Below, in pieces: positions 20,484 to 28,428 of a stretch of 64,000 nt of DNA (positions are counted from its first letter, which is position 1; the number at the start of each line of letters is the position of its first letter). The position numbers and the translations under genes were made by a program. The notes beneath the pieces were generated by a model. That model was not told the DNA's origin. It worked only from the letters and a program-made list of their open reading frames with translations, and did no database searches. The DNA is from Saccharospirillum alexandrii (lineage in GTDB: Bacteria > Pseudomonadota > Gammaproteobacteria > Pseudomonadales > Natronospirillaceae): positions 248,283-312,282 of the forward strand of contig NZ_RCIP01000002.1 of assembly GCF_004000275.1 (NCBI RefSeq), written 5' to 3'.

Positions 20484-21920
20484 ATGAGACCCGTCTGGCC
20501 AGTAGCCATCACCCTATCTGTGATTGCTCATGCAGCACTCATTGGTTGGTTTCCTGGCCGGACTCCCACCCCTGAACCCGTTTCAAAAAACACTGTTTCA
20601 CTGGCATTGAGGCCTGCCCAACCTTCCTCCGACGAAGACAGCGTCAGCTCAGACGACCCGGTGACAAGCGAACAGCAGCCAACTGCACCCAATGACCCGT
20701 TAAAGCCACAGCAGATATCTACAGTAGCGCCCTCTCCACACGCGACCGACATCGGCTCAACTCTTGTTGAGAAACCGGAACAGCTTGCGCAAGTTGAACC
20801 ACCGGCCGAACAGGAACAGGAACAGGAACAGGAACAGGAACAGGAACAGGAACAGGAACAGGAACAGGAACAGGAACAGGAACAGGAACAGGAACAGGAA
20901 CAGGAACAGGAACAGGAACAGGAACAGGAACAGGAACAGGAACAGGAACAGGAACAGGAACAGGAACAGGAACAGGAACAGGAACAGGAACAGGAACAGG
21001 AACAGGAACAGGAACAGGAACAGGAACAGGAACAGGAACAGGAACAGGAACAGGAACAGGAACAGGAACAGGAACAGGAACAGGAACAGGAACAGGAACA
21101 GGAACAGGAACAGGAACAGGAACAGGAACAGGAACAGGAACAGGAACAGGAACAGGAACAGGAACAGGAACAGGAACAGGAACAGGAACAGGAACAGGAA
21201 CAGGAACAGGAACAGGAACAGGAACAGGAACAGGAACAGGAACAGGAACAGGAACAGGAACAGGAACAGGAACAGGAACAGGAACAGGAACAGGAACAGG
21301 AACAGGAACAGGAACAGGAACAGGAACAGGAACAGGAACAGGAACAGGAACAGGAACAGGAACAGGAACAGGAACAGGAACAGGAACAGGAACAGGAACA
21401 GGAACAGGAACAGGAACAGGAACAGGAACAGGAACAGGAACAGGAACAGGAACAGGAACAGGAACAGGAACAGGAACAGGAACAGGAACAGGAACAGGAA
21501 CAGGAACAGGAACAGGAACAGGAACAGGATAAGCCGCTGGAAACGGCAGTCAACCCCACGGTTCCTCTCCATGATCGCAAACAACTTGCCACTGATTCGA
21601 ATGCCTCAGACCAGGCCATTGACAATGTCGATTCGCAACAGCTTCAACGCGACATTAAAGTCTGGCTTAAACAAGCGTTGGCTGAACACCTGCACTACCC
21701 GCCTGCAGCACGCCGGCGAGGCTGGGAAGATTCGGTAGAGGTCACTATTGAGATGCAAACTGACGGAGCTTTTACAGCCGAGATTCTTAAACCCGCACAA
21801 CGATCACTCTTTGATGAAGCTGCCCTGGCCGCGTTGGCAGACATCCGTGCCAACCGTCGCTATTGTTGCGCGCATTCACCCAGTCAACTGGAACTGACGA
21901 TCGGCTTCCAACTGGACTAG
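20484..21920 (+). CDS. tonB: TonB-family energy transducer with (Glu-Gln)120 linker
   Basis: A 478-residue protein. Residues 5-23 (WPVAITLSVIAHAALIGWF) form the inner-membrane anchor. A low-complexity S/E/P stretch follows, then residues 109-348 are an uninterrupted Glu-Gln dipeptide repeat, 120 units, and finally a TonB C-terminal domain (about 385-478) with HYPPAARRRGWEDSVEVTIE and FDEAALAALADIRANR. TonB couples the proton gradient, via ExbBD, to outer-membrane receptors; here the partner is presumably the adjacent BtuB. The normal Pro-rich (EP/KP) spacer is replaced by an acidic repeat much longer than usual. exbB/exbD are not in the window. Confidence 0.9.
   Translation: MRPVWPVAITLSVIAHAALIGWFPGRTPTPEPVSKNTVSLALRPAQPSSDEDSVSSDDPVTSEQQPTAPNDPLKPQQISTVAPSPHATDIGSTLVEKPEQLAQVEPPAEQEQEQEQEQEQEQEQEQEQEQEQEQEQEQEQEQEQEQEQEQEQEQEQEQEQEQEQEQEQEQEQEQEQEQEQEQEQEQEQEQEQEQEQEQEQEQEQEQEQEQEQEQEQEQEQEQEQEQEQEQEQEQEQEQEQEQEQEQEQEQEQEQEQEQEQEQEQEQEQEQEQEQEQEQEQEQEQEQEQEQEQEQEQEQEQEQEQEQEQEQEQEQEQEQEQEQEQEQEQEQEQEQEQEQEQEQEQEQEQDKPLETAVNPTVPLHDRKQLATDSNASDQAIDNVDSQQLQRDIKVWLKQALAEHLHYPPAARRRGWEDSVEVTIEMQTDGAFTAEILKPAQRSLFDEAALAALADIRANRRYCCAHSPSQLELTIGFQLD
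20808..21527 (+). repeat. Perfect hexanucleotide array, (GAACAG)120
   Basis: 720 bp of GAACAG in register with the tonB reading frame (GAA-CAG = Glu-Gln). I see no interruption or synonymous variant from first to last unit. It is followed directly by GATAAGCCG. All six frames are open across it, which creates long spurious frames on both strands. Confidence 0.97.
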
Positions 21921-21957
21921 CCGTCTATTAGTTTGGCCATTGCAAACCATAAGATAA

Positions 21958-22974
21958 TCAAACCGGCACCACCCCGGGCTGCGCTATTTCACACACCAGC
22001 GCACTGAGTTTGTGCCAGGGGTCACCTGCGACACGGCCTTTGATGGTTGCATCGATATCGCCACACAAAATCAGACACGTTTGCCACAACCCCACATCGC
22101 CACGCCGCAAGGCGACCTGATAGGGCCCCTGTCGCTTATCGAAAATACGCAATCGCTTGAATACAGCGGGCATCGGCTGGCCCATGGCCTGAGCTTCGGA
22201 AAGTTGCACCAGATGCCGCAGTTCGCGTGCCAGCACCCACAATACGATGGGCGGTTCAATGCCCTCTGCCGACAGACCCGACAAAACTCGCTGACTGCGA
22301 GCCAGGTCACCACTGAGCACAGCATCAGCCAGATCGAAAATGGTGAATCGCGCGCTGTCCGATACCGCCTGAACAACGGTTTCCAGTGTCAGCGACGTGC
22401 CGTCGCTCACCAGTAAGAGTTTGTCGATCTCCTGACGGGCGGCCAGCAAATTGCCATCCACCCGGTCAGACAACAACGCCAGCGCATCGTCATCTATCTG
22501 CAGGCCATGGTGTTGCAGGCGAGCCCGCAGCCAGGCCGGCAGCTGATGCCGCTCAACCGGCCAGATGGGAACCCACCAGGCCGCGTCGGTAACACCGGCA
22601 AACCACTTCGCCTTGCTTTGCGCCGCTTCGATCTTGTCGGACACCACCAACAACAGATTATCCGGGTTCGCGTTCTCGGCGTAGGCCACCAACGCTTTTC
22701 GGCCCGCATCGTTGAGTTTGGCGGTCAGCCTCAGTTCAAGCAATTGGCGGTCGCCGAACAGTGACATGGTCTGGTTCGCTTCGTACAGCTGATTCCAGTC
22801 GAACTGGGCGTCGGCATGAAACACCTGACGCTCGGTAATGCCCGCCTGGCGGGCCGCTGCCCGCACCTGATCACTGGCCTCAAGCACAAGCAGAGGCTCA
22901 TCGCCACTGAGCCAGATGATCGACGGCAGCGGTTGCGTCAGTTGCCTGGCCAGTTGTTGGGGAGAAACCTTCAT
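21958..22974 (-). CDS. holA: DNA polymerase III subunit delta
   Basis: A 338-residue clamp-loader delta subunit, which opens the beta clamp. The family pattern is present: PSIIWLSGDEPLLVLEASDQVR near the N-terminus, QLYEANQTMSLFGDRQLLELRL (beta-clamp-contacting helix), LLLVVSDKIEAAQSKAKWF, and a helical collar domain with ILWVLARELRHL-like sequence. Its start overlaps the end of lptE by 4 bp. Order leuS-lptE-holA is standard in gammaproteobacteria. Confidence 0.95.
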   Translation of the reverse strand: MKVSPQQLARQLTQPLPSIIWLSGDEPLLVLEASDQVRAAARQAGITERQVFHADAQFDWNQLYEANQTMSLFGDRQLLELRLTAKLNDAGRKALVAYAENANPDNLLLVVSDKIEAAQSKAKWFAGVTDAAWWVPIWPVERHQLPAWLRARLQHHGLQIDDDALALLSDRVDGNLLAARQEIDKLLLVSDGTSLTLETVVQAVSDSARFTIFDLADAVLSGDLARSQRVLSGLSAEGIEPPIVLWVLARELRHLVQLSEAQAMGQPMPAVFKRLRIFDKRQGPYQVALRRGDVGLWQTCLILCGDIDATIKGRVAGDPWHKLSALVCEIAQPGVVPV

Positions 22975-23474
22975 TCATCAGCCTCCGGCAACAGGTCATC
23001 GGCGGTCACGGCTTCCAGTTGGTCCAACACCAGGAGGGCAATCCGGTTGCGTAGAATCTGGCGACGTTGTTCACGCGCCTCATCATCGTCTTCCGTTAAG
23101 CGGGATTCGACCCGGCTGATCCGCCGACTGATGACCGCCCGATCATACGGGTTGACCAGGCTCCACTCGATTTCGAGCGTCAGGATGATGGTTTCATCCA
23201 GACTGACTTCCGAATAAGTTTCCCGGTGCAGACGCAACAACGTATCGGCCGGGCCGGTTTGCAGAACAAGGCCATACAAGGCAAAGGTGCCACGCAGGGT
23301 TTGGTAAAGCTCATCGGCATCAGTCTGGGATTGCCAGACCAAGGGATTCAACCCCTCGGCCAACCGGAACTGCCCTTTCAACTGGTAGCCGCAGCCGACC
23401 AGAAGGCTCAGCAGCAGGCCAACGGTCAGGCTGCGCCACAACCCGGTTCGAACGATGTCAGCGCTAGTTGGCAA
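22971..23474 (-). CDS. lptE: LPS-assembly lipoprotein
   Basis: A 167-residue outer-membrane lipoprotein that plugs LptD in lipopolysaccharide export. Signal sequence [23 protein letters not shown] has a clear lipobox LVGC followed by the family GYQLKG. The rest alternates beta strands and a C-terminal amphipathic helix ([20 protein letters not shown]). It overlaps leuS by 11 bp and holA by 4 bp, so the three genes are translationally linked. Confidence 0.93.
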   Translation of the reverse strand: MPTSADIVRTGLWRSLTVGLLLSLLVGCGYQLKGQFRLAEGLNPLVWQSQTDADELYQTLRGTFALYGLVLQTGPADTLLRLHRETYSEVSLDETIILTLEIEWSLVNPYDRAVISRRISRVESRLTEDDDEAREQRRQILRNRIALLVLDQLEAVTADDLLPEADE

Positions 23475-26043
23475 CGATGTTCACCAGCTTGTTGGGTACC
23501 ACAATCACTTTGCGTACCGTCACGCCCTCGGTAAAGCGCACGACGTTTTCATCCGCCAGAGCGGTGCTTTCAATCAGAGCCTTGTCGGCACTGGCAGGCA
23601 CTTCAATGCGGCTGCGCACTTTGCCGTTTACCTGAACCACGTACAACAAGGAGTCTTTGACCAGCGCCGTCTCATCCGCTTGCGGCCAGGCAGCATCAAT
23701 CACCAGGCCGTCATGACCCAGTGCCTGCCACAACACCTGGGTCACGTGCGGAGCGATCGGTGCAAGCACCAGTACGGCCGTGTCCAGCGCTTCCCGGACG
23801 ACGGCTCGATCGAGTGCCGTGTGCGCTTCAAAACGGTTTACGCTGTTGAGCAGTTCCATCACCTTGGCGATGGCGGTATTGAAGGTCTTGCGCTCACCAA
23901 AATCGCTGGTCACACCCACAATGGTCTCGTGCGTTTTACGGCGCAGGGCTTTCTGGTCGTCGTTCAGCGCCTGGCCGTTCAAGGCGTCGCTGTCACCGGC
24001 TTCGAGCAAGGCATGCACCGCACGCCACAAACGCTGCAAAAACTTCTGGGCACCCTGCACGCCCGACTCGGTCCACTCCAGGGTCTGGTCCGGCGGTGCA
24101 GCAAACATGGAGAACAACCGCACCGTATCGGCACCATACTGTTCGATCGCCTGCTGCGGGTCCTTGCCGTTGTTTTTCGACTTGGACATCTTCGCCATGC
24201 CGGCGTACACCACAGTATCTCCGGTCGAGGTTTCAACGCCTCCCAGCACCTTGCCTTTCTCGTCTCTCTGAACATCCACAGCAGTCGGTGATACCCAGAC
24301 CCGGCCGTTGTCGGTTTCCTTATACCAGGTATCCGCCAGCACCATGCCCTGGCACAGCAGGTTGGTGAAGGGTTCGCTGGAGTTCACTAGGCCTTCATCA
24401 CGCATGGCTTTGTGGAAGAAGCGCGAGTACATCAGGTGCATGGTGGCGTGTTCGATACCGCCAATGTACTGGTCGACCGGCAACCAGTAATTGGCTTCTT
24501 CAGGCTCCAGCATGCCGCCATCGTATTCCGGTGTGCAGTAACGGGCGTAATACCAGCTCGACTCCATAAACGTATCGAAAGTGTCCGTATCGCGTTTGGC
24601 GGGCTTGCCCTGCCAGGTCGTGTTTTCGAACTCGGGGTTGTTCTTGATCGGCGAGTTGGCGCCGTCGAACACAACCTCGTAGGGCAACTCGACCGGGAAC
24701 GTCTCCGATGGTTTGACCTCGCCATCGACATACACCATGGGCACCGGCGTGCCCCAGTAACGTTGCCGGCTCACACCCCAGTCACGCAAGCGGAAATTCA
24801 CGGTCACCTTGCCTTTGCCCTGGGCTTCCAGGTCGCCGGCGATGCGCTCGAACGCCTCAGTGAAATTCAGCCCGTCGTAGTCACCGGAATTGACCAGAAT
24901 GCCTTTTTCAGTAAAGGCCTCGACGGCCAGGTCGCACGGGCTTTCGCTGCCGGGTTCGGGCTTGACCACCTGTTTCTTTTGCAAGCCGTATTTGCTGGCA
25001 AATTCCCAGTCGCGCTGGTCGTGCCCGGGCACCGCCATAACGGCACCGCTGCCGTAATCCATCAACACGAAATTGGCCGACCAGATGGGGACTTCCTCGC
25101 CGGTCAACGGGTGGATCGCAATCAAGCCCGTATCGCAGCCTTTCTTCTCCATCGTGGCCATATCGGCCTCGCTGGTGGTCATGTTCTTGCATTCGAGAAT
25201 GAAGCTTGCCAGTTCATTGTTGGTTTTGGCCGCTTCAGCCGCGAGCGGATGCTGGGCCGCCACCGCCATGTAGGTAACGCCCATCAGCGTATCCGGACGG
25301 GTGGTGTAGACTTCGAGCGTCTCGTCACTGCCTTTCAGGCCAAACTTAAGCGTGACACCCTGAGAACGACCGATCCAGTTGCGCTGCATGGCCTTCACTT
25401 CATCGGGCCAGCCCGGCAGGTTATCGAGTTCTTCCAGCAATTCCTCGGCATAGGCTGTGGTCTTGATGAACCATTGATCCATCTCCTTGCGCTCAACCGG
25501 GGTATCACAGCGCCAGCAGCAGCCATCATGCACCTGTTCATTGGCCAGCACCGTCTGGTCGACGGGACACCAGTTCACCGGCGAGGTTTTCTTGTACGCC
25601 AGGCCCTTCTCCACCAGGCGGGTAAAGAACCACTGCTCCCAGCGGTAATACTCGGGTGTGCAGGTGGTGACTTCCCGGTCCCAGTCGTAGGCGAAGCCCA
25701 GCATCTTGAGCTGGTTGCGCATGTAGTCGATGTTTTCAAAGGTCCATTTGGCCGGAGCAACACCGTTTTGAATGGCGGCGTTTTCAGCGGGCATGCCGAA
25801 GGCATCCCAGCCCATTGGCTGCATGACGTTCTTGCCGAGCATGCGTTGGTAGCGGCTGATTACATCGCCGATGGTGTAATTGCGAACGTGCCCCATGTGC
25901 AGGCGACCACTGGGGTAAGGTAGCATCGATAGGCAGTAGAATTTCTCTTTGCCGGGTTCGACCCGGGCTTTGAAGACCTGCTTCTCGTTCCAGGTGTCCT
26001 GCACCTGTTGCTCAATGGTGGCCGGGGTATAGGTCGCGTCCAT
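23464..26043 (-). CDS. leuS: Leucine--tRNA ligase
   Basis: 859 residues from the ATG at 26043 (AGGA upstream), equal to E. coli LeuS; a longer frame to 26136 lacks family similarity. HIGH motif in [21 protein letters not shown] in [10 protein letters not shown], and an inserted editing domain with [16 protein letters not shown]. It charges the tRNA-Leu species, one of which lies at 2651-2737. The long plus-strand frames across this gene are shadows. Confidence 0.97.
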   Translation of the reverse strand: MDATYTPATIEQQVQDTWNEKQVFKARVEPGKEKFYCLSMLPYPSGRLHMGHVRNYTIGDVISRYQRMLGKNVMQPMGWDAFGMPAENAAIQNGVAPAKWTFENIDYMRNQLKMLGFAYDWDREVTTCTPEYYRWEQWFFTRLVEKGLAYKKTSPVNWCPVDQTVLANEQVHDGCCWRCDTPVERKEMDQWFIKTTAYAEELLEELDNLPGWPDEVKAMQRNWIGRSQGVTLKFGLKGSDETLEVYTTRPDTLMGVTYMAVAAQHPLAAEAAKTNNELASFILECKNMTTSEADMATMEKKGCDTGLIAIHPLTGEEVPIWSANFVLMDYGSGAVMAVPGHDQRDWEFASKYGLQKKQVVKPEPGSESPCDLAVEAFTEKGILVNSGDYDGLNFTEAFERIAGDLEAQGKGKVTVNFRLRDWGVSRQRYWGTPVPMVYVDGEVKPSETFPVELPYEVVFDGANSPIKNNPEFENTTWQGKPAKRDTDTFDTFMESSWYYARYCTPEYDGGMLEPEEANYWLPVDQYIGGIEHATMHLMYSRFFHKAMRDEGLVNSSEPFTNLLCQGMVLADTWYKETDNGRVWVSPTAVDVQRDEKGKVLGGVETSTGDTVVYAGMAKMSKSKNNGKDPQQAIEQYGADTVRLFSMFAAPPDQTLEWTESGVQGAQKFLQRLWRAVHALLEAGDSDALNGQALNDDQKALRRKTHETIVGVTSDFGERKTFNTAIAKVMELLNSVNRFEAHTALDRAVVREALDTAVLVLAPIAPHVTQVLWQALGHDGLVIDAAWPQADETALVKDSLLYVVQVNGKVRSRIEVPASADKALIESTALADENVVRFTEGVTVRKVIVVPNKLVNIVAN

Positions 26044-26381
26044 CGGAATCCTGTTGTTTGCGGTGGTTGGTGAGTGAACAATATGCATACTAAAAGGGAG
26101 CACTTCTGCACAGACGGGCGTCAGACCCGCTCGCACCGCTAGGATACCCGACCAGCGACGGGTTTTCGACCGGATTTCCGTACCCAGGCCGCTCTATTCT
26201 CACCCGGAATGGGCGCTCGGTATCAGGTTCGTTTGCCCTCGATGCCAAAATCGGTAACAGTAGCCCTATTCAACGCCTTGCTTCAGAGACCAGCGTGAAC
26301 CACTGGAGACCAAGGACGATAGCGCACCCGGGACGTTACTGTTCGTGGCCAGGGTGCTTCAACAGTCACTCTGGACGGATT
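26044..26381. other. Divergent intergenic region, no gene seen
   Basis: 338 bp between the starts of leuS and the desulfhydrase gene. It must hold both promoters, but I could not define convincing -35/-10 pairs and saw no RNA, repeat or small gene. Confidence 0.5.
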
Positions 26382-27395
26382 ATGGCTTTCAGCAACATTC
26401 CAAAACTTCCCCTGGCACAGACCCCCACCCCCATCGATTACCTGCCCCGGCTGGGCGAGTTGCTGGGCACCCGGAATCTTTGGGTAAAGCGCGACGACTG
26501 CACCGGGCTCGGCTTTGGCGGCAATAAGACGCGCAAGCTGGAATACCTGTTGGCTGAAGCGCTGGAAACAGGGGCAGATACCGTGTTGACGGTCGGTGGA
26601 TTGCAAAGCAACCATGCCCGGCAGACTGCGGCTGCGGCGGCTCGGCTGGGCTTGAACTGCGAGCTGATACTGGAACCAGTAGCCGGCACTCCGGAATCAC
26701 TGTATCCGCACAGCGGTAATGTACTGTTAAACCGTCTGTTTGGCGCCACCCTCACTCTGGCCAAAACGGGCCAGGACGGTATTGACCTGATGCATCAGCG
26801 CGCCGAGGTACTTGCCGGGGAAGGTTACACCCCCTATTGCATACCAGTTGGTGGCTCCAATACCACAGGCGCCCTCGGCTACGTTCAGTGCGCCCGGGAA
26901 ATTGCCGACTGGCAGTATCAGCAGGACACCGAGTTTGACCACATTATCCTGGCAACGGGCAGCGCAGGCACCCAGGCTGGACTGCTGGCCGGTGCGGCGC
27001 TCTTTGATCTGTCGGCTCAGGTGCGGGGGTTCTGCGTCAGCCGCACCAGCGACGATCAGGCCGACCTGGTACTGAGCCTGGCCCGACCGCTGTTTGATCG
27101 TCTGGGGCTGCCTCATGAAACCCTGGCCGAGCGAGTTTACACAGACGGCCGCTACGTCGGCCCGGGCTATGGCATAGCGACCGAAGGCATGACTCACGCG
27201 GTGCGGGTCACCGCAGAAACAGAAGGCCTGTTACTGGATCCGGTTTACACCGGCAAAGCCATGCACGGCCTGTTCGATAGCTTCCAAAACGGTACCTTTG
27301 GGCCTGACGACAAGGTTTTGTTCATTCATACCGGCGGCGCACCGGCGTTATTTGGGTATGAAACTGCGTTGTTTGAGGACGTAAAGGCCCCTTAA
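26382..27395 (+). CDS. dcyD: D-cysteine desulfhydrase / ACC deaminase family protein
   Basis: 337 residues from the ATG at 26382. This is a fold-type II PLP enzyme: the Schiff-base Lys is in GLGFGGNKTRKLEYL, and TVGGLQSNHARQTAAAAARLG binds the cofactor and substrate carboxylate. HIILATGSAGTQAGLLAG binds the PLP phosphate. DcyD degrades D-cysteine to pyruvate, sulfide and ammonia; the related ACC deaminase opens aminocyclopropane carboxylate. Sequence alone does not separate the two here, but length and DYLPRLGELLG favour DcyD. The gene appears monocistronic. Confidence 0.8.
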   Translation: MAFSNIPKLPLAQTPTPIDYLPRLGELLGTRNLWVKRDDCTGLGFGGNKTRKLEYLLAEALETGADTVLTVGGLQSNHARQTAAAAARLGLNCELILEPVAGTPESLYPHSGNVLLNRLFGATLTLAKTGQDGIDLMHQRAEVLAGEGYTPYCIPVGGSNTTGALGYVQCAREIADWQYQQDTEFDHIILATGSAGTQAGLLAGAALFDLSAQVRGFCVSRTSDDQADLVLSLARPLFDRLGLPHETLAERVYTDGRYVGPGYGIATEGMTHAVRVTAETEGLLLDPVYTGKAMHGLFDSFQNGTFGPDDKVLFIHTGGAPALFGYETALFEDVKAP

Positions 27396-27489
27396 GCGAG
27401 TGCTTCAGAGCAGTGAGTGGCAATAGGTTCCGGGCATGAAGCACTGGTTACCAACGAACATTCACTGTTGCTTATGCAAACAGCACACT

Positions 27490-28185
27490 TCACTTCCGAA
27501 GCGCAACAACGTCGCGATCGGCCAGCTCCCAGTGCTGCGCCCCCAAATACTCAGCCAACCAGGCAAAAGTCGCCTCCGAATAAAAGGCGATGTGAGTCGG
27601 ATCATCGACATAGCGCCACTGCGCAAAGGCTTCGCGGTCGCGTACCCTCTGCGTTTGAATGATCAGCCAGCCGCCCGCTTCCAATTGACGCCACAAGTCA
27701 GTCACTACCGCAGCCGGGTCACCGAGGTGCTCAATCACCTCGGTGAGACAGATAAAGTGGTAATGACGAGTCAGAACTGAACTGTCAGGGTAATAGAAGA
27801 GATCATACAAGGCGACACGGTAACCTGCGTCTTCAAACATGCTGGCCAGCGCCGGGCCTGGGCCGCAACCGAAGTCCAGACCACTGGAACCGGTGGGCAC
27901 CCTATCGCACACTGCGCGCCAGGGGCGGGTCAAAAAGGTTCGATACCCGGAGTCACTGATGTCGTTCCGGTGCTTGTCGTATTCGGCCTTTTCAGCGGCC
28001 GGTGATAGCTGCTGGTCCGCGTCAACGAACACCAGCCGGCACGCCGGGCAACACCAGTAATCCCGATGTTTGCGACGGTGCCACCACTGACTGTCGGGCG
28101 CACGGCACAGCGGACAAGACGGGCCGGGCGAGCCATTACTCTCAGCCTGTGTAGCTGGTAGGTTCTCGGGCAAGTCGGGGGTCAT
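27490..28185 (-). CDS. Class I SAM-dependent methyltransferase with zinc-ribbon N-terminus
   Basis: 231 residues. An N-terminal zinc-ribbon (CPLC at about 24-27, CCPAC at 45-49) precedes a Rossmann methyltransferase with SGLDFGCGPGPALASMF as the SAM-binding motif I and FICLTEVIEHLGDPAAVV as the post-motif region. It resembles the family of unknown-substrate methyltransferases with a Cys-rich head; no substrate is known to me. It is convergent with the desulfhydrase gene, about 95 bp between stops. Confidence 0.82.
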   Translation of the reverse strand: MTPDLPENLPATQAESNGSPGPSCPLCRAPDSQWWHRRKHRDYWCCPACRLVFVDADQQLSPAAEKAEYDKHRNDISDSGYRTFLTRPWRAVCDRVPTGSSGLDFGCGPGPALASMFEDAGYRVALYDLFYYPDSSVLTRHYHFICLTEVIEHLGDPAAVVTDLWRQLEAGGWLIIQTQRVRDREAFAQWRYVDDPTHIAFYSEATFAWLAEYLGAQHWELADRDVVALRK

Positions 28186-28428
28186 CCGGTCACTTTCTTA
28201 TTTGTTCCTATTTGTTGGTCGCAGCCATTCATGCTATCAGTTATTCTTGAAGCAGTGGTAGGGCTTCCAACGGCCGTAACGGCTAGCGTGGGGCTAGATA
28301 AACCGGGCAGCCAACCATCATTGACGTACCAGACGACTGACAGCCATTAGAACAAGACTAAACGGCTCTGACTACACCGCCTGAGGGCGCCGGGCCAACG
28401 ATAAGACTGATCAAGGGAACCGAGCACT

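Noticed and set aside
20808-21527. CRISPR-like array
   Set aside because: Direct tandem 6-bp units without spacers and inside a coding frame; no cas genes nearby.
20757-21738. Long plus- and minus-strand frames encoding Asn-Arg, Leu-Phe or Cys-Ser repeats
   Set aside because: They are frame shadows of the hexamer array, which has no stop codon in any frame; only the EQ frame has real domains at both ends.
23455-25923. Long plus-strand frames over leuS
   Set aside because: Antisense shadows of a well-conserved synthetase; no ribosome sites and no family features.
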